Assembly: GCA_965228435.1 (NCBI GenBank)
Contig: OZ245818.1
Span: 1,364,001-1,428,000, forward strand
Origin: Hoeflea_A sp965228435
GTDB lineage: Bacteria; Pseudomonadota; Alphaproteobacteria; Rhizobiales; Rhizobiaceae
Reading direction: 5' to 3'
Length of the DNA stretch: 64,000 bases
Positions 26,399-35,676 of this stretch are shown here, in pieces (the first letter of the stretch is position 1; the number at the start of each line of letters is the position of its first letter). Below the pieces are notes generated by a model, which was not told the origin of the DNA, did not search any database, and worked only from the letters and a program-made list of their open reading frames with translations. The position numbers and the translations under genes were made by a program.

Positions 26399-27810
26399 CA
26401 GTATTTCTCCCGGTACTTACGCACGATGCGCAGCGCGATCAGGTTGAGGAACAGGGTGATGATGAACAGCATCAGCCCGAGCGCGAAAGCTGCCAGCGTC
26501 TTGGGATTGTCGAACTCGGAGTCGCCGATCAGAAGCGTCACGATCTGCACGGTGACCGTGGTCACGGAATCGAGCGGGTTGAGCGTCATCTTGGCGATCA
26601 GGCCGGCCGCCATCACCACGATCATCGTTTCGCCGATGGCGCGGCTGAGCGCCAGCAGAACACCGCCAACGATCCCCGGCAGCGCTGCCGGCAAGAGCAC
26701 GTTGCGGATGGTTTCGCCCTTGGTGGCGCCCATGGCGAGCGACCCGTCGCGGATCGCCTGCGGAACAGCGGCGAAGGCATCATCCGACAGGGAAGAAATG
26801 AACGGGATCAGCATGATGCCCATGACGCCGCCGGCAGCCAGGGCACTGTTGGGTGCCACATCGATACCGAGCGAGGCGCCTGCCTGGCGCAGTGCCGGAG
26901 CAACTGTCAGAACCGCGAAGAAGCCGTAGACCACCGTCGGAATGCCGGCGAGGATTTCCAGCATCGGCTTGATGATGGCGCGAAACCGCTGGGAAGCATA
27001 TTCGGTGAGGTAAATGGCCGACAGAATGCCGACCGGAACGGCAACCAGCATCGCCAGAGCAGCGACGAGCGCCGTGCCCAGGAACACCGGGATGGCGCCG
27101 AAGGCACCCTGCCCCGCCACCTGGTCTTCGCGCAACGGAATCTGCGGTTCCCAGCGCATGCCGAAGAGAAACTCCGTCGCCGGAACCCGCTGGAAGAACT
27201 GCCAGGCTTCATAGAGCAGTGAAGCGACGATTCCGATCGTCGTCAAAATGGCGATGGTCGATGCGAAGATCATAAACGCCGTGACCGAGCGTTCGAAACT
27301 GTGACGCGCCAGAAAGCGTTTGGAAACCGAATTTGTGGCGAAGCCGGCGCCGGCAAGGGCGATGACCACAACGGCCGCCGCCAGCAGGAAGTTGGCCGAC
27401 GTTTGCAACGATTTCAGCCGTTCGACCGCAGCGGTAACCTCAGGCGTGGGCTCCTTGAAGATGTTGCCGGCCGCAACCTGGCGAATCTCGCTGATCAGCA
27501 GGTCCTTTTCGGAGCCGCTGAGTGCGTCCACCCCGGGAACCGAGCCGAGGATCATCATGTCGACGACAGAACCCTCGAAAAGCAGCCACAGTAAAATGAA
27601 GATGAAGGCCGGAACGGCCGTATACACCAGGGCATTCAGCCCGTGATAGACGGGACGGGAATGCATCCCCCGAAGGTCGTCGCCGGCCGAACTGACGGCG
27701 CGCCGCGAGGCGATATAGTAGGCGATGATCGCAGCGACGATCAGAAACAGAACCAGATAGCCGAGCATTTCTTCCCAGGTCCCCACTGGAGGCAATATCG
27801 GATGGCCCAT
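26398..27810 (-). CDS. pstC: Phosphate ABC transporter permease PstC
   Basis: A 470-residue permease with two extra N-terminal hydrophobic segments (about 15-35 and 62-82) before the six-helix core, again the long Rhizobiales form. The EAA-type loop RDGSLAMGATKGETI contacts PstB. The start at 27810 is the longest; an in-frame ATG at 27768 with GGGAAG just before it is a good alternative. It is separated from pstS by a strong hairpin. Confidence 0.94.
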   Translation of the reverse strand: MGHPILPPVGTWEEMLGYLVLFLIVAAIIAYYIASRRAVSSAGDDLRGMHSRPVYHGLNALVYTAVPAFIFILLWLLFEGSVVDMMILGSVPGVDALSGSEKDLLISEIRQVAAGNIFKEPTPEVTAAVERLKSLQTSANFLLAAAVVVIALAGAGFATNSVSKRFLARHSFERSVTAFMIFASTIAILTTIGIVASLLYEAWQFFQRVPATEFLFGMRWEPQIPLREDQVAGQGAFGAIPVFLGTALVAALAMLVAVPVGILSAIYLTEYASQRFRAIIKPMLEILAGIPTVVYGFFAVLTVAPALRQAGASLGIDVAPNSALAAGGVMGIMLIPFISSLSDDAFAAVPQAIRDGSLAMGATKGETIRNVLLPAALPGIVGGVLLALSRAIGETMIVVMAAGLIAKMTLNPLDSVTTVTVQIVTLLIGDSEFDNPKTLAAFALGLMLFIITLFLNLIALRIVRKYREKY

Positions 27811-27840
27811 CGGGGCCGAGATCTGATTTGCCCATGAAAG

Positions 27841-27864
27841 CGCCCCGGCCTGGTGGCCGGGGCG
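27841..27864 (-). promoter_or_regulatory. Strong intercistronic hairpin between pstS and pstC
   Basis: A perfect 10-bp stem (CGCCCCGGCC with GGCCGGGGCG) around a four-base loop, with no proper U-run after it on the transcribed strand. It probably acts as a partial terminator or as an mRNA-end stabiliser that leaves pstS more abundant than the permease genes. Confidence 0.65.
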
Positions 27865-27879
27865 GCGGCATTTGTCGGA

Positions 27880-28917
27880 TTACATCGACAGCTTTGCAGC
27901 GCCGAGAACGTTTTCCTGGGTCTTGGCACGAGCAGCGTCGTCAAGCGGGGTCAGGCCGCGCTCGGCGAGATAGCCGTCCGGACCGAGAGCTTCTTCGGAC
28001 ATGTACTCGGTGATGAAGTCGTTCATGCCCGGGATGACGTCACGGTGAGCGTTCTTGACGTAGAAATACAGCGGACGCGACACCGGATAGGAGCCATCGG
28101 CGATGGTTGCGAAGTCCGGAGCGACGCTGTTGATCTTGACGCCTTTGAGCTTGTCGGCGTTCTCGTACAGGAAGGAGTAACCGAAGATACCGATGGCATT
28201 CTGGTCGGCTTCGAGACGCTGGACGATCAGGTTGTCATTTTCACCAGCTTCGATGAAAGGACCGTCCTGGCGCATGCGCGAGCACTTTTCGTTCCAGGTT
28301 GCCTTGTCGGCTTTCTTCAGATCCTTCATGCCGGCCAACTTGTTGCAGCCGTCATGCATGGCCAGTTCGACGAAGGCGTCGCGGGTACCCGAGGTCGGAG
28401 GCGGGCCAAAGGCGATGATGGCGGCATCCGGCAGCGAGGGATCGATGTCCGACCACTTCTGGTGCGGGTTGGCCATGAAGCCACCCTTGCCGTCCGGCAG
28501 CTCGGCAGCGAGTGCCTTGAAGATCTGCTCTTCGGTCAGGTCCCAGTCGGTATCGTTACCACGCGAAACAGCAATCGACAGGCCGTCATAGCCGATCAGG
28601 GCCTCGGTGACGTTGTCCACGCCGTTGTCGGCGCACAGCTTCTTTTCGGAGTCCTTGATGGCGCGGGAAGCACCGGTGATGTCCGGGTGGTCCGGGCCGA
28701 TGCCGGCGCAGAATACCTTGAAGCCGCCGCCGGTTCCGGTCGACTCAACGACAGGGGCCGCGCCGCCAGTGATATTGGCGAACTCTTCCGAGACAGCCTG
28801 GGTGTACGGAAATACCGTGGAGGAACCGACAATCTTGATCTGATCGCGGGCAACGGCCGTGCCGGCGAATGCAGCCGAGGCCACCAGCATGGCAGCCGTT
28901 ACGTTAAGGGTTTTCAT
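27880..28917 (-). CDS. pstS: Phosphate-binding protein PstS
   Basis: A 345-residue periplasmic receptor with a signal peptide ending near TAVA (residue 23). The phosphate-binding loop KIVGSSTVFPYTQ is at the mature N-terminus, and a second ligand region FGPPPTSGTRDAF follows. It captures phosphate for PstCAB. It is the first transporter gene, preceded by the Pho box at 29018-29046 and followed by the hairpin at 27841-27864. Confidence 0.95.
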   Translation of the reverse strand: MKTLNVTAAMLVASAAFAGTAVARDQIKIVGSSTVFPYTQAVSEEFANITGGAAPVVESTGTGGGFKVFCAGIGPDHPDITGASRAIKDSEKKLCADNGVDNVTEALIGYDGLSIAVSRGNDTDWDLTEEQIFKALAAELPDGKGGFMANPHQKWSDIDPSLPDAAIIAFGPPPTSGTRDAFVELAMHDGCNKLAGMKDLKKADKATWNEKCSRMRQDGPFIEAGENDNLIVQRLEADQNAIGIFGYSFLYENADKLKGVKINSVAPDFATIADGSYPVSRPLYFYVKNAHRDVIPGMNDFITEYMSEEALGPDGYLAERGLTPLDDAARAKTQENVLGAAKLSM

Positions 28918-29017
28918 AAATCTCTCCCGTCAGTGCGGTGTGTTGTTTGCGCCCGGGAAGGCACAGCCGGTATCGTTACTGGCGTCCGACTCCTAACAGC
29001 CGGTACACAGACGTTTT

Positions 29018-29046
29018 ATGACTGTTCGATTACATCTTTGTGACAG
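29018..29046 (-). promoter_or_regulatory. Pho box (PhoB operator) upstream of pstS
   Basis: On the minus strand three 7-base half-sites, CTGTCAC, ATGTAAT and CAGTCAT, follow one another every 11 bp (29040-29046, 29029-29035, 29018-29024), as in the PhoB consensus CTGTCAT-N4 repeats. The box lies about 100 bp before pstS and starts two bases after the phoR stop codon. Confidence 0.8.
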
Positions 29047-29047
29047 T

Positions 29048-30391
29048 TTAAATAACTGATTCTAAATCGTTTTTAGCCGTTGTTACGACTTGTTCACCTG
29101 GCTGCCTGCTGAATCTTACGACAAATTCGGATCCCTCGCCCGGAGTCGAATGCACGATTAGCCGGGCGCGGTGACGGGTCAGGATGTGCTTGACGATCGC
29201 CAACCCGAGGCCAGTTCCCTTTTTCGATCGGCTGGCCTCGACGTTGACGCGGTAGAACCGTTCGGTCAGCCTCGGAACATCCTCGCGTGGGATCCCGGGG
29301 CCGAAATCGCGCACGCTGACCTCGATCAGACCGTTGGCTTCATTTGGCCGATGCAGCGTGACCTCGACGCGCTTTCCGCTTTGCCCGTATTTGCAGGCGT
29401 TCTCTACCAGGTTCTCGAACACCTGTATCAGTTCATCGCGATCGCCGAAGACACGGACGGGGGCGTCCGGTACGGAGACGACAACTTCGACTCCGAGTTC
29501 GTCGGCCAGCGGACCGAGGGAATCGCAGACATGGCGGATTAAAGGTTCGAGCTCCACCGACTCGGTCGGCTCTAGATGCGCTTTCATTTCCAGCCGCGAC
29601 AGCGACAGCAAGTCGTCGAGCAGCCGGGTCATGCGACCCGCCTGCTCCTGCATGATCTTCAGGAACTCCTTTTGCGCCTTTGGATCTTCGCGCGCCGGTC
29701 CTTGAAGCGTTTCGACAAATCCTGAAAGGGAGGCAAGCGGTGTCCGCAATTCATGGCTTGCATTGGCAATAAAGTCGGTCCGCATCTTGTCGATGCGCCG
29801 AGCCTCGCTCTGATCACGGAAGGTGAGCAGGAACAGCAGGCCATCATCGCCGCGAACAGGTTTGGCTTTCATCGGCGCAATGCGCACCCGATACCAACGC
29901 TCTGACGGCACTTTTTCGACATAGTCGATCTGATGCGCGTTTTTGTCGGCGATGGCCCGGTCGACCATCTCCAATATCTCGGGGGCGCGCAGACGCGCCG
30001 AAAGGTGTGCTTGCGGCACCATCGTCCCGAACCGTTCCGTGGCTGCTCGGTTCTGATATTCGAGCTTGCCGCGAGCAGACAGAATGAAGACCGGCTCGTC
30101 CAAAGCCTCGCAGGTGCTATTGACGATGTCTGACGTGGACCCTCGCCCTTCTCGCCGCAACATCCGTTCGCGCTTGCGTATCGACCGTGACCGGGTTGGT
30201 ATCGATGCGGCGACCGCGAGCACAATAAAGCCGAGCCAAATCAACCATGGCATCACCAGTCCCGACAGGGACAGGATCAGGGCCAGAACCGCCGCGGCAG
30301 CCAGGATGTAGCGAGCGTCGTAGAGACGTTGCACCACTATTTGCGCGGAGTCCTGCATCTGTACAAAGCGGTTGTTCGGCGGACGGTCCAT
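29048..30391 (-). CDS. phoR: Phosphate regulon sensor histidine kinase PhoR
   Basis: A 447-residue kinase with two close N-terminal membrane segments (about residues 23-60) and almost no periplasmic loop. A PAS domain follows (ALDEPVFILSARGKLEYQN region). The kinase core has H-box NASHELRTPLASLSGF, N-box VENACKYGQSG, G1 RDFGPGI and G2 GTGLGLAI. The start at 30391 removes a 49-residue Cys/Arg-rich extension that does not look native. It phosphorylates PhoB when PstSCAB-PhoU signal phosphate starvation. Confidence 0.92.
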   Translation of the reverse strand: MDRPPNNRFVQMQDSAQIVVQRLYDARYILAAAAVLALILSLSGLVMPWLIWLGFIVLAVAASIPTRSRSIRKRERMLRREGRGSTSDIVNSTCEALDEPVFILSARGKLEYQNRAATERFGTMVPQAHLSARLRAPEILEMVDRAIADKNAHQIDYVEKVPSERWYRVRIAPMKAKPVRGDDGLLFLLTFRDQSEARRIDKMRTDFIANASHELRTPLASLSGFVETLQGPAREDPKAQKEFLKIMQEQAGRMTRLLDDLLSLSRLEMKAHLEPTESVELEPLIRHVCDSLGPLADELGVEVVVSVPDAPVRVFGDRDELIQVFENLVENACKYGQSGKRVEVTLHRPNEANGLIEVSVRDFGPGIPREDVPRLTERFYRVNVEASRSKKGTGLGLAIVKHILTRHRARLIVHSTPGEGSEFVVRFSRQPGEQVVTTAKNDLESVI

Positions 30392-30474
30392 GGCCTCGAT
30401 TATATCGTCGTGCGGTTCGATTTGTCGCCTAACACGCCTCGAAGCGCGTGGAAACACGGCATGTAACGCCGGTG

Positions 30475-30492
30475 CATGACAATGGCATGAAC
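30475..30492 (-). promoter_or_regulatory. Weak Pho-box-like repeat between phoR and ppk2
   Basis: On the minus strand GTTCATG and TGTCATG lie four bases apart (11-bp period). The second half-site matches the PhoB half-site well, the first poorly. It lies in the 183-bp divergent region that serves phoR and ppk2. Autoregulation is plausible but not shown. Confidence 0.3.
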
Positions 30493-30574
30493 CGAATATT
30501 GCGACTGTGACAATTGTGGAAATCTTGTGCGAGGCCAATTATGGTTCCTCGAAATCGGAAATCGGGTACCGGAT

Positions 30575-31459
30575 ATGAATGATAAAAGCAGCGACACAGC
30601 CGTTGAGATCAACGTAAGCGGCCAGCGGCGGCGGTTCGATATCAACGACCCGGTTCTTCCCGACTGGATCGAAGACGTGGCCTTCAGCTCGGAGGGCTAT
30701 CCCTATGACAAGAAGCTCAAGCGAAGCCACTACGAGGAGCAACTCGAAGCGCTGCAGATCGAGCTGGTCAAGGTTCAGTTCTGGCTGCAGGCCAGCGGCG
30801 AGCGTGTGATCCTCGTCTTCGAGGGGCGCGACGCGGCCGGTAAGGGAGGCTCTATCGGAGCGACCAGAGCGTATATGAATCCCCGATCGGCACGCATCGT
30901 GGCGCTGCCCAAACCGACCGACAAGGAGCGCGGGCAGTGGTACTACCAGCGCTATGTCGACCATTTTCCAACTACTGGCGAAATGGTCCTTTTCGACCGC
31001 TCCTGGTACAACCGCGCCGGCGTCGAGCCCGTGATGGGCTTTTGCACGCCGCAACAGCATGAGCGATTTCTGGAGGAAACGCCTGATTTCGAACACATGC
31101 CTGTGCGCGCCGGCATCCACCTGTTCAAGTTCTGGCTCAATATCGGCCGTGAGATGCAGCTCAAGCGGTTTCATGACCGCCGCCACAATCCGCTAAAAGT
31201 GTGGAAGCTGTCGCCGATGGACATCGCCAGTCTCGACAAATGGGACGACTACACCCAGAGGCGCAACCAAATGCTTGAAAGCACCCATAGTGACCATGCG
31301 CCCTGGACGGTGGTGCGCGCCAACGACAAGCGCCGCGCCCGCATCAACCTCATCCGTCATCTGCTGACGCAGCTTCCCTACGACGGCAAGGATTTGTCGG
31401 CGATCGGCGAAATTGATGACAAGATTCTTGGGTCCGGCGCGGGCTTCCTGACCGACTGA
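30575..31459 (+). CDS. ppk2: Polyphosphate kinase 2
   Basis: A 294-residue PPK2-family kinase, transferring phosphate between polyphosphate and nucleotides (usually ADP/GDP to ATP/GTP). Walker A FEGRDAAGKGG and the lid/Walker B FDRSWYNRAGVE are intact, with the family block WLNIGREMQLKRFHDR. The ATG at 30575 is chosen because it begins a sequence typical of the family; the upstream GTG-initiated extension is not. It is divergent from phoR, placing polyphosphate turnover beside the phosphate regulon. Confidence 0.93.
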   Translation: MNDKSSDTAVEINVSGQRRRFDINDPVLPDWIEDVAFSSEGYPYDKKLKRSHYEEQLEALQIELVKVQFWLQASGERVILVFEGRDAAGKGGSIGATRAYMNPRSARIVALPKPTDKERGQWYYQRYVDHFPTTGEMVLFDRSWYNRAGVEPVMGFCTPQQHERFLEETPDFEHMPVRAGIHLFKFWLNIGREMQLKRFHDRRHNPLKVWKLSPMDIASLDKWDDYTQRRNQMLESTHSDHAPWTVVRANDKRRARINLIRHLLTQLPYDGKDLSAIGEIDDKILGSGAGFLTD

Positions 31460-31473
31460 CTGCTTGACCGGCA

Positions 31474-32745
31474 CTATTGAGGCCGGATGCGAATGCCGTA
31501 GATATCGACCCCGTTTCCGGCACCGGTGATATCGCTGTTGAGCGCCAGGTAGGCCGGTTCGGTTGCCACGCCGGCATTGGAGAGGTCGAAACTGAAGATC
31601 ACATCGCCGGCTTCATAGGTGACGTCGAACCGGTGACGCCCACAGTCGCCACCGCCCGGCAACACGCAGCGCACATAGATCTGGGTCGGTGTATCACCGG
31701 AGGAGCGCATGGTCAGAGCGACCATGGACTGCCCACCGGCAAGACTCTGCAGCAGCCCGGGCCCGAGTTCGAACAGAACCTCGCCCGGTGCCCCAGCATC
31801 GCGCGAGACCACGCGAAGCGCATCCCTGCCGCCGTTTTCGAGCAGATTGAGTTCCGCAGCCTCACCTCCCGAAACAGTGGCCGCGTCGCGCGGTGTGAAC
31901 ACGTCAATCCAGTCACCGGAAAAGGCGCCATCCGGAGAAGGAAGGCCGGCAAAATCCTCGCTGTCGATGGTCGCCGGCGGATTGGGAACGCTGGTGTCGC
32001 GCTGTTGCGGCGACTGAAGTGCTCCGCTGACCATGACCCACACCGCACCGATGCCGACGAAGGCGATAACCAGGCACGTTACGAGGATCATTGCAAAAAT
32101 GGGCCGGCGACGCTTTTTGCGCCCGGTGCGCGGAGCATCAACCGCTGCAGCTTGATCGGTGTGCGCCGCCGCTTGCGGCCGCCGTGGTGCGCGTCCGCCG
32201 GCAACCGGTTCCGGGGCCCCGATATCAATGGAATCGAGCCGACCGGACTCGACCTCCCATGCATCATCGGGATCCGGGGGTTCGCCATACCTTTCAGGAC
32301 CCGGAATATCGCTGAACGCGGGGTCGGCGTGTCCGGTCTGAGGATGTGGACCATCGTCAAACCCCGGATCAGGTCGCTCATCCCAACGGTCTACTGAGGC
32401 CTGCTCGCGAGGAGGTGGAGGCACATCGAATTCATCCGCTGGTAAAGCTTCGTGATCCGTGGAAACAAGATCGTCGGGATTGTCCCGGTCGTCGTCGCCG
32501 GCTCCGGCATCAAATCCCAGATCGAGAGGCGGTGGTTCGGCCCAAAAAGTGTCCTCGATCCTGCCGATCAGACCTTCCAGCAGCTCGGCCTGCCGCGCCG
32601 CGCGGTCGGTGCCGCCCAACCCCTGCTGCTCGATGCCGTTGGCGAGCGCCTTACGCGCCGATTCATAAACGCGCTGACGCTGTTGCGGATCCGCCATGCC
32701 CGGCTTGCTCAACGCCTTCCGAATGGCAGCCTCTATGCCCTTCAA
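31474..32745 (-). CDS. Single-pass membrane protein of unknown function
   Basis: A 423-residue protein I do not recognise. Residues 1-70 are helical and Arg/Gln-rich. Residues about 70-205 are acidic, Pro-rich and probably disordered. A basic stop (RKKRRR) precedes one transmembrane helix at about 215-239. The rest (240-423) is a beta-rich exported domain with four Cys-containing or Gly-rich turns (RCVLPGGGDCGRHRF). The topology is N-in/C-out. A C-terminal carbohydrate-binding-like sandwich is a guess. It converges with ppk2. Confidence 0.75.
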   Translation of the reverse strand: MKGIEAAIRKALSKPGMADPQQRQRVYESARKALANGIEQQGLGGTDRAARQAELLEGLIGRIEDTFWAEPPPLDLGFDAGAGDDDRDNPDDLVSTDHEALPADEFDVPPPPREQASVDRWDERPDPGFDDGPHPQTGHADPAFSDIPGPERYGEPPDPDDAWEVESGRLDSIDIGAPEPVAGGRAPRRPQAAAHTDQAAAVDAPRTGRKKRRRPIFAMILVTCLVIAFVGIGAVWVMVSGALQSPQQRDTSVPNPPATIDSEDFAGLPSPDGAFSGDWIDVFTPRDAATVSGGEAAELNLLENGGRDALRVVSRDAGAPGEVLFELGPGLLQSLAGGQSMVALTMRSSGDTPTQIYVRCVLPGGGDCGRHRFDVTYEAGDVIFSFDLSNAGVATEPAYLALNSDITGAGNGVDIYGIRIRPQ

Positions 32746-33127
32746 TGCAAAACCCTCAACACACTTGGCCGATCCGGCAGTTCACCTTTAGCAGTTTCCC
32801 GCAGGCCGCCAAACCGAACCGGCGGCTTTCAACAGGATCAATACGGCGTTTTGCGGGCAATAATCCGGTTTGAAAGGAGATACAGTCTTTGCGCCAACCG
32901 CGGTTGAGCCAGATCAATGAGCGAGAGAGGTACGCGCGCTCGCTGGGTACACCCTCATGCGGGTCTCAAGCCGATCCAAATGCGCAGTTGGAACAATCGA
33001 TACCGGTTGCTCATCCAAACCAGACCTCAAACAGGGCTCATGCCGAACAAGCGGCTTCCACGCAGCGCAATTGTCTGTTACCTCCGATTTACGTTTGCGT
33101 AAGCGTCAATCACAAGGTCAGGTCTTC
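32746..33127. other. Intergenic region, divergent promoters
   Basis: About 380 bases between the membrane-protein gene and nitronate monooxygenase. I see no convincing gene, RNA or terminator in it. Short open frames here lack ribosome sites. The only structure noted is the palindrome at 33089-33102. Confidence 0.6.
33089..33102. promoter_or_regulatory. Palindrome TTACG-N4-CGTAA before nitronate monooxygenase
   Basis: Perfect five-base arms around TTTG, 26 bases before the start codon. The TTACG/CGTAA layout resembles operators of MerR-type (LiuR-like) regulators of acyl-CoA metabolism in proteobacteria. No such regulator gene is in the window, so the assignment is tentative. Confidence 0.35.
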
Positions 33128-34087
33128 ATGGCACTTCCCGAAATTCTGAAAGGTACGCTGCGGCTGCCCGTCGTCGGTGCACCGTTGTTCATCATCTCGC
33201 ATCCGCCGCTGGTGCTCGCCCAGTGCAAGGCGGGAATAGTCGGCTCCTTTCCGGCGCTGAATGCCCGGCCGGAGGCGCAGCTCGATGAGTGGCTGGCGCA
33301 AATCACCGAGGAACTGGCCAATCACAACGCCGCCAACCCGGATCGGCCGGCGGCGCCCTTTGCCGTCAACCAGATCGTCCACCGGTCCAACACGCGGCTC
33401 GAACACGACCTGCAAATGTGCGAGAAATACAAGGTGCCGATCGTTATTTCCTCGCTCGGCGCAGTGCCCGAGGTCAATCAGGCAGTGCATTCCTATGGCG
33501 GCATCGTACTGCACGACATCATCAACAACCGGCACGCCAACTCGGCGATCCGCAAGGGTGCCGACGGGTTGATCGCTGTTGCGGCCGGTGCCGGTGGCCA
33601 TGCCGGCCCGCTGTCACCCTTTGCTCTGGTGCGCGAAATCCGCGAATGGTTCGACGGACCGCTGCTCCTGTCCGGTGCGATCTCCACCGGCCATGGCGTC
33701 CTGGCCGCACAAGCCATCGGCGCCGATCTCGCCTATATCGGCAGCCCGTTCATCGCCACGCCGGAAGCCCGGGCCATGGATGAGTACAAGGACGCAATTG
33801 TTGAAAGCGCCGCCGCCGACATCGTCTACTCGAATTATTTCACCGGCATCCACGGCAACTATCTCAAACCCTCGATTGCCCGCGCCGGCATGGATCCCGA
33901 CAATCTTCCCGTCGCGGACCCGACCAAAATGGATTTCGGCCAGAAGAAGAGCGGCGCCAAGGCCTGGAAGGACATCTGGGGCTCCGGTCAGGGCATAGGC
34001 GCCATCAAGCAGGTGCAGCCTGTTGCGGCCTATGTCGACCGGCTGGAAGCTGAGTATCGTTCGGCCCGTGAGGCTCTGTGCGCCTAG
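33128..34087 (+). CDS. Nitronate monooxygenase (2-nitropropane dioxygenase family)
   Basis: A 319-residue FMN-dependent TIM-barrel enzyme that oxidises alkyl nitronates to carbonyl compounds and nitrite. The catalytic-His motif AAGAGGHAGPLSP is present, as are the N-terminal PVVGAPLFIIS and the FMN-phosphate region ISTGHGVLAAQAIGADLAYIG. The ATG at 33128 follows AGGTCAGG; the longer frame upstream is unlikely to be coding. The variant lacking an early Met-containing motif may act on other substrates. Confidence 0.88.
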   Translation: MALPEILKGTLRLPVVGAPLFIISHPPLVLAQCKAGIVGSFPALNARPEAQLDEWLAQITEELANHNAANPDRPAAPFAVNQIVHRSNTRLEHDLQMCEKYKVPIVISSLGAVPEVNQAVHSYGGIVLHDIINNRHANSAIRKGADGLIAVAAGAGGHAGPLSPFALVREIREWFDGPLLLSGAISTGHGVLAAQAIGADLAYIGSPFIATPEARAMDEYKDAIVESAAADIVYSNYFTGIHGNYLKPSIARAGMDPDNLPVADPTKMDFGQKKSGAKAWKDIWGSGQGIGAIKQVQPVAAYVDRLEAEYRSAREALCA

Positions 34088-34213
34088 ACCAAGACCGGGT
34101 GCACGCCGGTCATCCGCGAGAATTTCCGCAGAACCGTTAATTTCGCGACTTGAATTGTTGCCGGTTTGGCGGTATCAGCCCCGCATTCTCATGTCCGCCT
34201 TTTCGGCGGCGGG

Positions 34214-34289
34214 GCCGCAGTAGCTCAGGTGGTAGAGCAACGCATTCGTAATGCGTGGGTCGGGGGTTCGAGTCCCTTCTGCGGCACCA
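34214..34289 (+). tRNA. tRNA-Thr (anticodon CGT)
   Basis: A 76-nt cloverleaf with acceptor stem GCCGCAG/CTGCGGC and encoded CCA. The D arm is GCTC/GAGC, and the anticodon stem ACGCA/TGCGT carries the loop TTCGTAA, anticodon CGT (reads ACG). The T arm is GGGGG-TTCGAGT-CCCTT, with two G-U pairs. The ISL3 element lies 40 bp downstream. Confidence 0.93.
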
Positions 34290-34329
34290 GAAAAACTTTG
34301 TCCGACCCGAAGACATAGGTAACAGAACG

Positions 34330-35676
34330 GGCTCTTCGTCGAATACGGGGGCACCCGCCCATGATCTGCAGAGTGTGGGTCAGTTCTGTATCAGATCTCT
34401 CCTCCTTTGACCTTCAAGCGCAGAGAGCTCGAACGCGCTTTCTGTAGTTTTCGAAGTTGCGGAACCCGAAGGCTCTGCGTTGGATGAGTTTCATTTTTCG
34501 ATGATAGCCTTCGGTGATCCCGTTTGAGCGCGAGAAGCGCCACATGCGTGCGATCTCTTCCTGCCAGCTCTGCAGTGTCTTTGCGAGCTTTTGACAATCC
34601 TTGAAGCCGCTCTGCCTGAGCTGGGCGATGGCCTCCAGCAGTCGGCGTACCAATGTCCTGCACTGTCTTTTGGATTGGTTCCTGGCGGTTAACACGTCCA
34701 TCAGGTCTTCCTTGAACCGATAGATGCGCTCGATGGCCGGTTTGCGGTCAAGGTAGTCAGTGAGTCGTCGTGCCTGTCGTTGAGTGAGGTTGCTGGCATG
34801 CTTGTTCAGCAGTTTGCTCAAGCCGCGCCTGTCTTTCAGCTCGGGATCGATGAAGCGGCAGGTCTTGAGCAGATGATGCAGAGCGATGCGCACGACATGG
34901 AACCGATCGGCCACGATGAGGGCTTTGGGAAAGTGGGTTCTGGCAATGGAGCGATAGGTCTCCGACAGGTCCATGCAGATGATGCGGACACGGTCTTTGC
35001 CTTTCATTTGATTGAGATAATCGGCCAGGGACACTGCCGAGCGGCCCGCAGCAACGTCGAAGACACGACGGCGTTGCAAGTCGCAAAAGGTGGTCGCAAA
35101 CCGCATTCGCCTTGAGAAGAAGTGCTCATCAATCCCCAGGATGCGCGGCATTTGCAAAGACAGGAGTTTGCGGTTCTCAAGCCCGTACATGTGATCGTAG
35201 TAGCGCGAGATCGTGCTGTCCGACTTGCCGCATTCCCGGGCCAGGACCTTGCGTGAGATGCCATGGGTGTGCAGCCGATAGATCTGTCGTTTGAGGGCCT
35301 CGGTGCTGCGTTGCCACCGCATGATCCCTTCAAGGCGCTGCCGGAAGTAGCGTCCGCAGGAGCAGCAGAGATATTTGCACACGAAGAACCGCAACAGCAC
35401 TCGCCGATGGCCAACGCTCTCATGCCAGACGCAGCGTAGTATCTTGTCCTTGGTGCGCAGTGTCCGGCAGCCACAATGTGGACACTGCGGGACATGATGG
35501 CACTTAACATCGTGAACGATCGGGTTGAACCCGCTGGACTTCTCGATTGTAAAATCCGGCAGGTTCAGCGTAACGTCAAAACCAGGCATCCTCTTCATTC
35601 CTATGATCAGCAGTTTTTGAAAGCCTGCAAATCATAGACAATGGTTAGAGGGTGCCCCCGGGTTTGATGGAGAGCC
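34330..35676 (-). mobile_element. ISL3-family insertion sequence
   Basis: A 1347-bp element with terminal inverted repeats of about 27 bases. The left end begins GGCTCTTCGTC and the right end mirrors it (GGCTCTCCATC in reverse complement); both end in CGGGGGCACCC, and about 21 of 27 positions match. GGCTCT termini are typical of ISL3. One intact transposase gene is inside. No 8-bp target duplication is visible (acagaacg on the left, aaaacttc on the right), so a flank may have been rearranged after insertion. Confidence 0.82.
34414..35598 (-). CDS. ISL3-family transposase
   Basis: A 394-residue DDE transposase. An N-terminal zinc ribbon (CPHCGCRTL, then further Cys pairs CKYLCCSCG) and helix-turn-helix (HGISRKVLARECGKSDSTIS) precede the catalytic core. 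The triad is visible in ILGIDEHFF (Asp), VADRFHVVR (Asp) and SNGITEGYHRKMK (Glu). The C-terminus AFGFRNFENYRKRV is the ISL3 hallmark. The frame is full length and undamaged, so the element may still be mobile. Confidence 0.93.
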   Translation of the reverse strand: MKRMPGFDVTLNLPDFTIEKSSGFNPIVHDVKCHHVPQCPHCGCRTLRTKDKILRCVWHESVGHRRVLLRFFVCKYLCCSCGRYFRQRLEGIMRWQRSTEALKRQIYRLHTHGISRKVLARECGKSDSTISRYYDHMYGLENRKLLSLQMPRILGIDEHFFSRRMRFATTFCDLQRRRVFDVAAGRSAVSLADYLNQMKGKDRVRIICMDLSETYRSIARTHFPKALIVADRFHVVRIALHHLLKTCRFIDPELKDRRGLSKLLNKHASNLTQRQARRLTDYLDRKPAIERIYRFKEDLMDVLTARNQSKRQCRTLVRRLLEAIAQLRQSGFKDCQKLAKTLQSWQEEIARMWRFSRSNGITEGYHRKMKLIQRRAFGFRNFENYRKRVRALCA

